Assembly: GCF_051903075.1 (NCBI RefSeq)
Contig: NZ_CP182422.1
Coordinates: 2,666,001 to 2,730,000, forward strand
Source of the DNA: Embleya sp051903075
Lineage (GTDB): Bacteria; Actinomycetota; Actinomycetes; Streptomycetales; Streptomycetaceae
DNA: 64,000 nt
Reading direction: 5' to 3'
The notes under the pieces are model-generated. The model was not told the origin of the DNA, did no database searches, and saw nothing but the letters and a program-made list of their open reading frames with translations. Shown one piece after another: positions 51,923 to 61,086 of the stretch. Every line of letters begins with the position of its first letter. Positions within the stretch are counted from its first letter, which is position 1. The translations under genes and the position numbers were made by a program.

Positions 51923-53566
51923 GTGTCCCGCACCGCCGACCTGGTCCTGCGCAACGCGCTCATCCACACCGTCGATCCCGAGCTGCCCGAGGCCGAGGCG
52001 CTGGCCGTCCGGGACGGGCGGATCGCCTGGGTGGGCGCGGACGCCGACGCGGCGGCCTGGATCGGTCCGGAGACCACCGTGCTCGACGGCGCCGGACGGC
52101 GGGTGCTGCCCGGCTTCATCGACGCGCACAACCACGTCCGGCTCGGCTCGGACGACGCCTGCGTACAGCTCGCGGGAGCGCGCACGTTGGCAGACATCCA
52201 CGCACGGATCGGCGCCTGGCTGGCGGCCAACCCGGACGCCGAGTGGATCGAGGCGGAGGCGTTCGACTACTCGGCGATCCCCGACGGGCGCATGCCGCGC
52301 GCGAGCGACCTCGACCCGGTCACCGGCGACGTGCCGGCCTTCGTACTCAGCTACGACGTACACACGGCGTGGCTCAACAGCGCCGCGATCAAGCGGCTCG
52401 GCATCGCCCGGGACAGCGACGTGCTGCCCTTCGGCCGGGTGGACAAGGACCCGGAGACGGGCGAACCGACGGGCTTCGTCAAGGACTTCGCGGTGCGCGG
52501 GCTCTCCCGTGACGGGCATCGGGCGCTGCGGGAGCTGGGCGTGCCGTGGGCCTCGGCCGACCGGCAGTACGGGCGGCTGGCCAAGAGCCTGGACGACGCG
52601 ATCCGGTTCGGCATCACCACCGTGGTCGAGCCGCAGAACTCGCTCGACGACCTGGCCCTGTACACCCGGGCGCGGCACGAGGGTCGGCTGCGCTCGCGAA
52701 TCGTCGCGGCGCTGTTCCACCCGCGCGGCACGACCGACGCAGACCTGGACGAGTTCGCGGCGGCGGCACGGGAGTTCGCCGACGACCGGCTGCGGGTAGG
52801 GCCGCTGAAGCTGTACATCGACGACGTGGTCGAGCCGCGCACCGCCGCGCTCCTGGAGCCGTATCGCGGGTGCGCCCGTCATCGGGGCGAGACGTTCTAC
52901 CCCGCGTCGGAGTTCGCCGATCTGCTGGCGCGGCTGGACGGTCGGGGCTTCCAGTGTTTCGTGCACGCGACCGGCGACCGGGGCATCCGCACGGTCCTGG
53001 ACGCGGTCGAGCACGCCCGGGCGGTCAACGGCGAGCGGGACGCGCGGCACCAGGTGGTGCACGTGGAGTGCCTGGATCCGGCGGACGTGCCCCGCTTCGC
53101 GGAACTGGGCGTGGTGGCGTGCATGCAGCCCAGGCACTGCGCGCCGGAGATCGCGGGGCCGGGGCAGGACTGGGCGGAGAACGTCGGCGAGGAGCGCTGG
53201 CACAAGGCGTGGCCGATGCGGAGCCTGCGGGCCGCCGGGGCGGTCCTGGCGCTGTCCAGCGACTGGAACGTGGCCGAGATGGACCCGATGGTCGGCGTGT
53301 ACACGGCGCTCACGCGCGCGCCGCTGGCCGGCGGGGCGGCGTGGATCCCGGAGGAGACGCTCGACGTGGAGGCCACGATCCACGGCTACACGATGGGCTC
53401 GGCCTACGCGAACTTCCTGGAACACGAGCGCGGTTCGCTCACCGTCGGCAAACTCGCCGACTTCGTCGTACTCTCCCGCGACATCCTGCGGGTCGCGCCC
53501 GCGGAGATTCCGGGCACGATCTGCGAGGTCGTCGCGGTCGGCGGCGAGGTCGTCCACACGGCCTAG
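51923..53566 (+). CDS. YtcJ-like amidohydrolase
   Basis: 547-residue metal-dependent amidohydrolase (Amidohydro_3/YtcJ type). The metal-binding DAHNHVRLG lies near residues 69-77. A central GPLKLYIDDVVEPRTAALLEPY, the histidine in CFVHATGDRGIRTVLDA, HVECLDPADVPRFAELG and a catalytic-aspartate region ALSSDWNVAEMDP follow, ending in the beta domain GSLTVGKLADFVVL. The family hydrolyses amide or ester bonds of small molecules; the substrate is unknown. It lies 42 bp after the permease gene under probable TetR control. The GTG has a TGGAG ribosome site. Confidence 0.9.
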   Translation: MSRTADLVLRNALIHTVDPELPEAEALAVRDGRIAWVGADADAAAWIGPETTVLDGAGRRVLPGFIDAHNHVRLGSDDACVQLAGARTLADIHARIGAWLAANPDAEWIEAEAFDYSAIPDGRMPRASDLDPVTGDVPAFVLSYDVHTAWLNSAAIKRLGIARDSDVLPFGRVDKDPETGEPTGFVKDFAVRGLSRDGHRALRELGVPWASADRQYGRLAKSLDDAIRFGITTVVEPQNSLDDLALYTRARHEGRLRSRIVAALFHPRGTTDADLDEFAAAAREFADDRLRVGPLKLYIDDVVEPRTAALLEPYRGCARHRGETFYPASEFADLLARLDGRGFQCFVHATGDRGIRTVLDAVEHARAVNGERDARHQVVHVECLDPADVPRFAELGVVACMQPRHCAPEIAGPGQDWAENVGEERWHKAWPMRSLRAAGAVLALSSDWNVAEMDPMVGVYTALTRAPLAGGAAWIPEETLDVEATIHGYTMGSAYANFLEHERGSLTVGKLADFVVLSRDILRVAPAEIPGTICEVVAVGGEVVHTA

Positions 53567-53607
53567 CGGCGAGCCTTGCGGGGGCAGGCCGGCCTGCGGC
53601 CCACCTC

Positions 53608-53991
53608 GGCCTCAAACGCCGGCCGGGCTAACTTACCCGGCCTCCGGCCGAGGTGGCCTCAAACGCCGGCCGGGCTGGATTTTGCTCAGCCCAGCCGAGC
53701 ACCGAGACCACCACCCGAATTCAGGCCATGCCGACATCAGCCCGGCCGGCGCTTGAGGCCGCCCGCCCGGACTCCGGGCCGACCCAACACAGTCGGCCCG
53801 GGTCGAATCCAGCCCGGCCGGCGTTTGAGGCCGGCCACCCGGACACGGGCCAACCCAACCTCAGCCCGGCCGGCGCTTGAGGCCGCCCGCCCGGGCTCCG
53901 GGCCGACCCATGCAAAGCCCGGCCGGCGCTTGAGGCCGCCTGGCCGGGCTCCGGGCCGACCAACCCGGCAGCCCGGCCGGCGCCTGAGGCC
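53608..53991. repeat. Cluster of seven copies of a 22-bp dispersed repeat
   Basis: GGCCTCAAACGCCGGCCGGGCT occurs directly at 53608-53629 and 53655-53676. Its inverse AGCCCGGCCGGCG(c/t)(t/c)TGAGGC occurs at 53739, 53811, 53863, 53916 and 53970. Inverse copies are spaced 52-72 bp apart, with related sequences (CCGGGCTCCGGGCCGACC) between them. The same element occurs three times at 19835-19966. The 457-bp gap 53567-54023 holds no gene I can support. Confidence 0.88.
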
Positions 53992-54023
53992 GGCCAACCC
54001 GACCCCGGGCGACAGGCCGGACC

Positions 54024-54500
54024 TCAGGCGGCTTCGAGCTTGAGGTCCTTGAGGAGCTTGGCCACGTGGCCCGTCGCGCGGACGTTGTACAGGGCGCGTT
54101 CCACCTTGCCGGTCTCGTCGACGACGAATGTGGAGCGGATCACGCCCTTGACCGTCTTCCCGTACATCGTCTTCTCGCCGAAGGCCCCGTACGCCTCCAG
54201 CGTGGCCTTGTCCGGGTCGGCCAGCAGCGTCACCCGCAGGTTCTCCTTCTCCCGGAACTTGACCAGCTTCTCCGGCTTGTCCGGCGAGATGCCCAGCACG
54301 TCGTAGCCGGCCCCGGCCAGCAGGTCGAGGTTGTCGGTGAAGTCGCACGCCTGCTTGGTGCAGCCCGGGGTCAGCGCGGCCGGGTAGAAGTACACGATGA
54401 CCTTGCGGCCCGCGTAGTCGGACAGCGAGACGGACGCACCGTCGGCGTCGGACAGGGTGAAGGCGGGGGCGGTGTCGCCCGCCTGGAGGCGGTCGCTCAC
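54024..54500 (-). CDS. bcp: Thioredoxin-dependent peroxiredoxin (Bcp/PrxQ)
   Basis: 158-residue peroxiredoxin that reduces hydroperoxides with thioredoxin. The peroxidatic Cys47 lies in FYPAALTPGCTKQAC, and Cys52 in the same helix is the resolving residue typical of atypical 2-Cys Bcp/PrxQ enzymes. YDVLGISPDKPEKLVKFREK, LLADPDKATLEAYGAFGEK and STFVVDETGKV complete the family pattern. The GTG at 54500 has a GAGGAG site. Single gene, divergent from the nickel/cobalt transporter operon. Confidence 0.95.
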   Translation of the reverse strand: MSDRLQAGDTAPAFTLSDADGASVSLSDYAGRKVIVYFYPAALTPGCTKQACDFTDNLDLLAGAGYDVLGISPDKPEKLVKFREKENLRVTLLADPDKATLEAYGAFGEKTMYGKTVKGVIRSTFVVDETGKVERALYNVRATGHVAKLLKDLKLEAA

Positions 54501-54679
54501 GAAGAACTCCTCGAATCGAATCGCTCGGCAACGCAAAACGTACGCCGCAACGCTAGCGCCGCGGTCGGACCGATCCCGGCCGCGCACCCCCGGCCGGCCG
54601 CACGTCCCCGGGGCGCGTTCTTCGTCAAAGCAGGGCAAAAACCGACGCCCGAGCGCCCTTGTTGCCACCATCACCCAAT

Positions 54680-54694
54680 TGCAAGCCTTTTGCA
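54680..54694 (+). promoter_or_regulatory. Nur-box-like dyad upstream of the nickel/cobalt transporter
   Basis: TGCAA-GCCTT-TTGCA matches, as I recall it, the TGCAA-N5-TTGCA operator of the nickel-responsive Fur-family repressor Nur of Streptomyces. It overlaps a TTGCAG -35 element (54690-54695) that is 16 bp from TAGGAT (54712-54717), an ideal repressor position. The downstream operon encodes a nickel/cobalt importer. Confidence 0.7.
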
Positions 54695-54752
54695 GGTGCG
54701 CCCGGACGTCATAGGATCCCTCCGCCGAATCCGGCATTTCGGGAGGGGCCAC

Positions 54753-55439
54753 ATGCACATACCCAACGGCTTCATCGACGGCCCCGTATCCGCGGGCGCC
54801 GGCGTGATCGCGGTCGCCGGCGTCGCCGTCGGCCTGCGCGGCGCACGCCGCGAGCTGGACGAGCGCACCGCGCCGCTCGCCGGCCTGGTCGCGGCCTTCG
54901 TCTTCGCCGTCCAGATGCTCAACTTCCCCGTCGCGGGCGGCACCAGCGGCCATCTGCTCGGCGGCACGCTCGCCGCGATCCTGGTCGGCCCGTACACCGG
55001 CGTGTTGTGCGTGGCGGTCGTACTGCTGATGCAGGGCCTGTTCTTCGCCGACGGCGGACTGACCGCGCTCGGCCTGAACATCACCATCATGGGCGTCGTG
55101 ACGGTCGTGGTCGGCTACGGCCTGTACCGCCTCGCCCTCGGCCTGCTGCCCGCCCGGCACTCGTCCGTGCCGATCGCCGCGTTCGTCGGCGCGCTGGTCT
55201 CGGTGCCCGCCGCCGCCTGCGTGTTCACCCTCTTCTACGCGATCGGCGGCACCACCGACGTGTCCATCGGCAAGGTGGCCGGCGCGATGATCGGCGTGCA
55301 CGTGCTGATCGGCATCGGCGAGGCGATCATCACCGCCGCCACCGTCTCCAGCGTGCTGGCGGTGCGGCCCGACCTCGTCCACGGCGCGCGCGGCCTGGCG
55401 CGTCCCCTCGAACTGCGCTCGGCTGGGGAGACCCGATGA
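54753..55439 (+). CDS. cbiM: ECF transporter substrate-binding membrane protein, CbiM/NikM type
   Basis: 228-residue integral membrane component that binds the metal. The conserved N-terminus MHIPNGFI places His2 and the N-terminal amine as Ni/Co ligands. FPVAGGTSGHLLGGTLAAILVGPYTGVL and LMQGLFFADGGLTALGLNITIMG are the family signature segments. A GGGAGGGG ribosome site precedes the ATG. It is the first gene of a four-gene operon encoding a complete ECF importer. Nickel is favoured over cobalt by the Nur-box-like operator and the absence of cobalamin genes nearby. Confidence 0.94.
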   Translation: MHIPNGFIDGPVSAGAGVIAVAGVAVGLRGARRELDERTAPLAGLVAAFVFAVQMLNFPVAGGTSGHLLGGTLAAILVGPYTGVLCVAVVLLMQGLFFADGGLTALGLNITIMGVVTVVVGYGLYRLALGLLPARHSSVPIAAFVGALVSVPAAACVFTLFYAIGGTTDVSIGKVAGAMIGVHVLIGIGEAIITAATVSSVLAVRPDLVHGARGLARPLELRSAGETR

Positions 55440-55792
55440 CCCGCGTCCGTACCCGCACCCTGCTGATCGCCGGGGCCGTGCTCGCCCTGGTCCTGGCCGG
55501 ATTCGTCAGCTACTACGCCAGCCAGAGCCCGGACGGCCTGGAGAAGGTGTCCGCCGACAAGGGCATCGACGCCAAGGAGCAGGACCACCAACTCAAGGAC
55601 GGCCCGCTGGCCGACTACAACGTCAAGGGTGTGCACAACGAACGCCTGTCCGGCGGCCTGGCCGGCGTGATCGGCGTCGCGGCCACCCTCGCCGTCGGCA
55701 CCGGCGTGTTCTGGCTGGTCCGACGCCGTCCGGTCGACGCCGCCCCGGCGCGGCCCGCCCGCGACGCCGTCGACTCGGGCAGCGGCAGCTGA
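55436..55792 (+). CDS. PDGLE-domain accessory protein (CbiN/NikN-like)
   Basis: 118 residues with two transmembrane helices (LLIAGAVLALVLAGFVSYYA and GVIGVAATLAVGTGVFWLV). A short extracytoplasmic loop between them carries the signature SPDGLEKVSADKG. PDGLE proteins replace CbiN in nickel/cobalt ECF transporters and help load the metal onto CbiM. The ATG overlaps the cbiM stop by 4 bp (ATGA), and the next gene starts 1 nt after its stop. Confidence 0.92.
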   Translation: MTRVRTRTLLIAGAVLALVLAGFVSYYASQSPDGLEKVSADKGIDAKEQDHQLKDGPLADYNVKGVHNERLSGGLAGVIGVAATLAVGTGVFWLVRRRPVDAAPARPARDAVDSGSGS

Positions 55793-55793
55793 C

Positions 55794-56555
55794 ATGGCCG
55801 GCGGACCCGAACACCGGCTCTTCCGCCCGGGCGACTCACCCGTGCATCGACTGCCGCCGCACTGCAAGCTGCTCGCGCTGATCGGCTTCGTCCTGGCGAC
55901 GGTGTCCACCCCGCGCGAGGCCTACTGGGCCTTCGGCGCGTACGCGGCGCTGCTCGCGGTCGTCGCCGCCCTCGCCCGCGTCCCGGCCGGCTTCGTGCTG
56001 CGCCGCATGCTGGTGGAGACCCCGTTCGTGCTCTTCGCGCTGCTCCTGCCCTTCGTGGCCGACGGCCCGACGGTCGAGGTGCTGGGCCTGACGGTCAGCC
56101 ACGACGGCCTGCTCGGCGCCTGGAACGTGCTCGCCAAGGGCACCCTCGGGGTCGTCGCCGGCGTGCTGCTGGCGGCCACCACCGAACTGCGCGCCCTGCT
56201 GCTCGGCCTGCAGAAGTTGCGCATGCCGGCGCTGCTCGTGCAGATCATGTCGTTCATGCTGCGCTACGGCTCGGTGATCACCGCCGAGATGGGTCGGATG
56301 CGGATCGCCCGCGAATCTCGCGGCTTCGTCGCGCGCGACCTGCGCCAGACCCCGACGGTGGCCAAGTCGGCCGGCGCGCTGTTCATCCGCTCCTACGAGC
56401 GCGGCGAGCGGGTGCACCTGGCGATGCTCAGCCGCGGGTACACCGGGACCATGCCGATCCTCGTGGACACCCGGGCCGGCGCCGCCCAGTGGGCCGCCGC
56501 CGCGACGCTGCCCGCGGCGGCGTTCGCGGTGTGGGCGGGGGCGCTGCTCCGGTGA
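55794..56555 (+). CDS. cbiQ: ECF transporter T component, CbiQ type
   Basis: 253-residue transmembrane scaffold that couples the ATPase to CbiM. The N-terminus HRLPPHCKLLALIGFVLATVSTPRE is typical of CbiQ. Five or so helices precede the coupling helices, which contain the conserved Ala-Arg-Gly motifs (IARESRGFVARD and AMLSRGYTG). It starts 1 nt after the PDGLE gene and is followed after 66 bp by the ATPase gene. Confidence 0.94.
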   Translation: MAGGPEHRLFRPGDSPVHRLPPHCKLLALIGFVLATVSTPREAYWAFGAYAALLAVVAALARVPAGFVLRRMLVETPFVLFALLLPFVADGPTVEVLGLTVSHDGLLGAWNVLAKGTLGVVAGVLLAATTELRALLLGLQKLRMPALLVQIMSFMLRYGSVITAEMGRMRIARESRGFVARDLRQTPTVAKSAGALFIRSYERGERVHLAMLSRGYTGTMPILVDTRAGAAQWAAAATLPAAAFAVWAGALLR

Positions 56556-56621
56556 CCTCGCGCGTGATCGGACAATCGCGGGATCCGCGACACCGCGCGA
56601 CCCGAGAACGGAGTACCCCAC

Positions 56622-57377
<756 letters not shown>

Positions 57378-57486
57378 CCGCCCGCAGCGCGCCGACGCAC
57401 GCCACGGGACCCGGTTGACCCGGGGCCGGGGAGGTAACTGACAGACTTGGGCGACATACGAGCGCAGGAGCCGGGGAGGACGGGTT

Positions 57487-57969
57487 GTGAGCGACCACGG
57501 GCGGGAACTGTCTCCGGCGGAGTTGGAGCGGCAAGGCCGGGCGGCATTGGGCCGTCCGGTGACGGCACACGCTGAGCGGAGTCGGGTGGAGTCGGTGAAC
57601 GGTGCACACAAGGCTGACGTTTCGAACGCCGGGCACGGGGACGGCAAGTCCGCCGGCCACGATGTGAACGGTGCCCCCGACCGGCGTACGCCCCAGCAGA
57701 TCGAACGGGAGATCGAGGAGGCCCGGGCCAACCTGGCGGTGACCCTGGACGAGATCGTCGACCGGGTGAAGCCGGCCAACGTCGCGGCCCGCGCGAAGGA
57801 CAAGGTACGGGCGCAGTTCATCGACAGCGACACCGGCGCACCGCGCATGGAGCACATCGTGCCGCTCGCGGGCGGCGTGGCCGGGCTGGTCCTGCTGGTC
57901 GTCCTGGTCAAGAGCCGGGGCCGCGACAAGGCCGCGGCGAAGAAGGCCAAGGCCGCCAAGAAGCGCTGA
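57487..57969 (+). CDS. DUF3618 membrane-anchored protein
   Basis: 160 residues. A polar, disordered N-terminal half is followed by the DUF3618 motif TPQQIEREIEEARANLAVTLDEIVDRVKPANVAARAKDKV. One transmembrane helix (VPLAGGVAGLVLLVVLVK) and a Lys/Ala-rich cytoplasmic tail come last. The function is unknown; members are widespread in actinomycetes. The GTG has a GGGGAGGACG-type ribosome site. It is 109 bp after cbiO and 179 bp before the GroES-like gene, probably its own unit. Confidence 0.88.
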   Translation: MSDHGRELSPAELERQGRAALGRPVTAHAERSRVESVNGAHKADVSNAGHGDGKSAGHDVNGAPDRRTPQQIEREIEEARANLAVTLDEIVDRVKPANVAARAKDKVRAQFIDSDTGAPRMEHIVPLAGGVAGLVLLVVLVKSRGRDKAAAKKAKAAKKR

Positions 57970-58148
57970 CCGCCGCGGCACGCCGGTCGGGCCGACGCCC
58001 GGCCCGACCGCGTGCGGCTCGGCCGAGGCCGATTCGGGGCCGTTTCCGGGTCGAAACCGATCCGGGACCGATTCCGGGCCGAAGCGGATCGGGACATCAC
58101 ACCTCCCGGTGACGCACGTTCGGCCTCGGACGGGTAGCTTGTCGAAGC

Positions 58149-58523
58149 GTGAGTTCCGACAGGTCCCAGTCTTCGAGCAACAACACCGCCCACGACCTCG
58201 GCGAGAAGCTGCCCATCCGCATGCTGCACGACCGTGTCCTGGTCCGCCAGGACGCGGCGGAGGGTGAGCGCCGCTCCGGCGGCGGCATCCTGATCCCCGC
58301 GACCGCGCAGGTCGGCAAGCGGCTGGCGTGGGCCGAGGTGGTCGCGGTCGGCCAGAACGTCCGCACCGTCGAGCCGGGCGATCGTGTCCTGTACGACCCC
58401 GAGGAGCGCGCCGAGGTCGAGGTGCGCGGGGTCCCGTACGTACTGCTGCGCGAACGCGACCTGCACGCGGTCGCCGCCGAACGCATCGAGGTCTCCGGCG
58501 AGGCCACCGGCCTGTACCTCTAG
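58149..58523 (+). CDS. GroES-like co-chaperonin without adjacent groEL
   Basis: 124 residues: a Ser/Asn-rich N-terminal extension and a Cpn10 domain. PIRMLHDRVLVRQDAAEGERRSGGGILIPATAQ contains the mobile-loop region, and WAEVVAVGQNVRTVEPGDRVLYDPEERAEVEVRGVPYVLLRERDLHAV completes the GroES beta-barrel. The canonical mobile-loop hydrophobic triplet IVL reads ILI. No groEL lies nearby, so it is a stand-alone paralogue of the type common in streptomycetes. Whether it caps GroEL is unknown. GTG start with a weak ribosome site. Confidence 0.85.
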   Translation: MSSDRSQSSSNNTAHDLGEKLPIRMLHDRVLVRQDAAEGERRSGGGILIPATAQVGKRLAWAEVVAVGQNVRTVEPGDRVLYDPEERAEVEVRGVPYVLLRERDLHAVAAERIEVSGEATGLYL

Positions 58524-58583
58524 CCCGCTCCACCCCGCCCCGACGCCGACCGATCCGGCGGATCGACCGCGGCGTCCTCCGCA

Positions 58584-58648
58584 CGCCGGATGGTGAGTCC
58601 GTTCACCATCCGGCGGCCCACACCGGCCGATTCACCCCTTGGGGTGAA
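58584..58648. promoter_or_regulatory. Two perfect palindromes upstream of the lectin-domain gene
   Basis: Palindrome 1 has 13-bp arms (58584-58596 with 58603-58615, core GGATGGTGA/TCACCATCC). Palindrome 2 is TTCACCCC-TT-GGGGTGAA (58631-58648). Both contain TCACC/GGTGA half-sites, suggesting a shared DNA-binding protein. The first could also be a terminator of the GroES-like gene, although it has no T tract. Confidence 0.55.
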
Positions 58649-58704
58649 CTCTTCTGCCAGGATGTCCCGATCCGCGGGAAGACCGGCCACGAGGAGAGGG
58701 ACAG

Positions 58705-59367
58705 ATGCCGCGACGTCGGATCTGGATAGCGGCGCTGTGCGCGGTCGCCTTGGCGGGCTTCCTGGCCGGCGGCCTGGTCGGCGTGTTCGACGGTGGCGAC
58801 GGGGGTTCCTCGCATGCCGCGGCGACCTCGCCGGGGCCGACCACGTCGCCCTCGCCGACGGCGGTGACCGCCGGGCAGATCAGCTCCGCGCCGCCGACCA
58901 CCGCCCCGCCCACCTCGGCGTCGCCGACGCCGTCCAAGACCGCGTCCGCCAAACCGCCGTTGGCCGCGGGCGGGCGCTACGTGCTGCTGCTGCCGGACGG
59001 TCGGGCGATGGACGTGATGGGCGCCAGCGACCGGGATCGGGCCGCGGTGATCGCGTACCCGGTGGGACCGGGCAAGGCCAACCAGCAGTGGGTGGTCCGC
59101 GACGCGGGCGGCGGCTTCGTCCGACTCGAGTCGGCGCTCTCGCGCAAGTGCCTGGAGGTGTCCGGCGGCCGGGAGCCGCGCGCCTACCAGGACGACTGCG
59201 GGCGGGCCGAGAACCAGATGTGGAAGCCGCAGCCCAGCGGTTCCGGCGTGGTCTTCGTGGCCCGCAACGGGGCCGCCCTCGGGCTTGGCGACCAGGTCGG
59301 CGGCCAGCAGGGCCTGGGCCTGGTCCCGGTCGGCTCCGGATCGGTGTGGCGGCCCAGCGGCGCCTGA
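58705..59367 (+). CDS. Exported ricin-type beta-trefoil lectin protein
   Basis: 220 residues: a signal anchor (IWIAALCAVALAGFLAGGLVGVF), a Ser/Thr/Pro-rich linker of about 55 residues and a C-terminal ricin B-like domain. The trefoil features are NQQWVVRDAGGGFVRLESALSRKCLEVSGG and NQMWKPQPSGSG, with cysteines in KCLEV and DDCG. It should be outside the cell, anchored or cleaved, and bind carbohydrate; no catalytic domain is attached. GAGGAGAGGG precedes the ATG. Two palindromes lie upstream. Confidence 0.82.
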   Translation: MPRRRIWIAALCAVALAGFLAGGLVGVFDGGDGGSSHAAATSPGPTTSPSPTAVTAGQISSAPPTTAPPTSASPTPSKTASAKPPLAAGGRYVLLLPDGRAMDVMGASDRDRAAVIAYPVGPGKANQQWVVRDAGGGFVRLESALSRKCLEVSGGREPRAYQDDCGRAENQMWKPQPSGSGVVFVARNGAALGLGDQVGGQQGLGLVPVGSGSVWRPSGA

Positions 59368-59397
59368 GCGGCGCCGCCGGGCCGTCGGCGGGGTGCG

Positions 59398-60849
59398 TCA
59401 GCCGCCGTTGTACTTCTTCGCGACGCGCGCGCCCAGGTCCGGGTCGACCTTCGTCCAGTATTCGATCACCCGGGGCAACACCTCGGCGGTCACCGGACCG
59501 TCGCTCTTCATGTGACCGACGATGTTGCCGACCAGGTGCTCCCGGTCGGTCTCGGACATCACCTTGCGGTACAGCGTGCCCGGCTGGCCGAAGTCGTCGT
59601 CCTCGGCGTGCGGCCGGTAGGCCGAGCGCACGATCTCGCCGGCGACCTCGTAGTTCTCGTCCTCGTACGGAGCCGGGTCGGCGACCGGTCCGCCGCGGCT
59701 GTTCGGCGCGTACACCGGGTCGCCGTAGTTCTCGTACCGCATCGCGCCGTCCTTGTTGTAGGAGTGCACGGGCACGATCGGCCGGTTGATCGGCAGCTGG
59801 AGGTAGTTCGGCCCGATCCGGTAGCGGTGCGTGTCCGGGTAGCTGAACAGCCGGCCCTGGAGCATCTTGTCCGGGCTGGCGCCGATGCCCGGGACCAGGT
59901 TGGCCGGTTCGAACGAGGCCTGCTCGACCTCGGCGAAGTAGTCCGCCGGGTTGCGGTTCAACGTCATCCGGCCGACCTCGATCAGCGGGTAGTCGCCGTG
60001 CGGCCACACCTTGGTCAGGTCGAACGGGTTGAAGCGGTAGTCGGCCGCCGCCTCGAACGGCATCACCTGGACGTGCAGCGTCCACGACGGGTGGTCGCCG
60101 CGGGCGATCGCCTCGCGCAGGTCGCGCAGGTGGAAGTCGCGGTCCTCGCCGGCCATGGCGGCGGCCTCGGCGTCGGTGAAGTTCTCGATGCCCTGGTCGG
60201 TCAGGAAGTGGTACTTGATCCAGAACTTCTCCCCGCCCGCGTTCACCCACATGAAGGTGTGGCTGCCGAAGCCGTGCATGTTGCGCCACGTCTTCGGGGT
60301 GCCCCGGTCGGACATCAGGAACATCACCTGGTGCGCCGACTCCGGCGAGAGCGTCCAGAAGTCCCACTGCATGTCGTGATCGTGCAGGTGGGTGTCCGAA
60401 CGGCGCTTCTGCGAGTGGATGAAGTCGGAGAACTTGCTCGGATCCCGGATGAAGAAGATCGGCGTGTTGTTGCCGACCAGGTCGTAGTTCCCGTGCCGGG
60501 TGTAGAACTTGATCGCGAATCCGCGCGGGTCGCGCACGGTGTCCGGGAAGCCGAGTTCGCCGGCGACCGTGGAGAAGCGGATGAACATCGGGGTCTCGCG
60601 ACCCGGCTGGAACAGATCCGCCTTGGTGAACCGGCTCACGTCCTGGGTGACCCGAAACACGCCGTGGGCACCGCCACCCTTGGCGTGCACCACCCGCTCC
60701 GGCACCCGCTCTCGATTGAACTGGGCCATCTTCTGGATGACGTAGTGGTCCTGGAGCAGCAGCGGACCGTTGGGTCCGACGGAGAGCGAGAACTCGTCGC
60801 TCGGGGCGGGGATGCCCGCGTCGGTCGTGGTCGTGGGGCGTTCGGTCAT
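59398..60849 (-). CDS. katA: Monofunctional haem catalase
   Basis: 483-residue catalase of the small-subunit clade, converting hydrogen peroxide to water and oxygen. The catalytic histidine lies in VVHAKGGGAHGVFRVT, the distal asparagine in NYDLVGNNTPIFFIRD, and the proximal haem tyrosine in GRLFSYPDTHRYRIG. Length and motifs are standard. The ATG at 60849 has an AAAGGGAT ribosome site. No catR/furA-type regulator gene is adjacent. It converges with the lectin gene and is divergent from the luciferase-like gene over a 237-bp region in which I see no clear operator. Confidence 0.97.
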   Translation of the reverse strand: MTERPTTTTDAGIPAPSDEFSLSVGPNGPLLLQDHYVIQKMAQFNRERVPERVVHAKGGGAHGVFRVTQDVSRFTKADLFQPGRETPMFIRFSTVAGELGFPDTVRDPRGFAIKFYTRHGNYDLVGNNTPIFFIRDPSKFSDFIHSQKRRSDTHLHDHDMQWDFWTLSPESAHQVMFLMSDRGTPKTWRNMHGFGSHTFMWVNAGGEKFWIKYHFLTDQGIENFTDAEAAAMAGEDRDFHLRDLREAIARGDHPSWTLHVQVMPFEAAADYRFNPFDLTKVWPHGDYPLIEVGRMTLNRNPADYFAEVEQASFEPANLVPGIGASPDKMLQGRLFSYPDTHRYRIGPNYLQLPINRPIVPVHSYNKDGAMRYENYGDPVYAPNSRGGPVADPAPYEDENYEVAGEIVRSAYRPHAEDDDFGQPGTLYRKVMSETDREHLVGNIVGHMKSDGPVTAEVLPRVIEYWTKVDPDLGARVAKKYNGG

Positions 60850-61086
60850 CGCCGATATCCCTTTCGTGGTCTCGGGTCGTGCGTGGGTCGGGTCCGATTG
60901 CTCCTTATGCCCGATGTGCTCTCCGGCACGCCTGGCCGGCGGAACAGCACGGGGTGTACGGCGGTTGCACCTCAAAGCACGAATACGCCTGCGTGCGGAG
61001 CGGCGGGCGGAGCGGGACACGGGCCGGAATGCGGCCGGGAACGGGCCGAGTGACGGCCGAGAGCGGGCCGGAGAGAGGGACGCGGA

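Noticed and set aside
53608..53991. Possible CRISPR array
   Set aside because: The 22-bp repeats occur in both orientations, the intervals vary and share sequence with each other, and no cas gene is near.
54501..54752. Cobalamin or NiCo riboswitch upstream of cbiM
   Set aside because: I see no B12-box or multi-helix metal riboswitch motif. The interval contains instead a dyad overlapping a normal promoter.
60879..61086. Plus-strand frame upstream of the luciferase-like gene
   Set aside because: Arg/Gly-rich low-complexity translation without a domain; it then runs out of frame through the luciferase-like gene.
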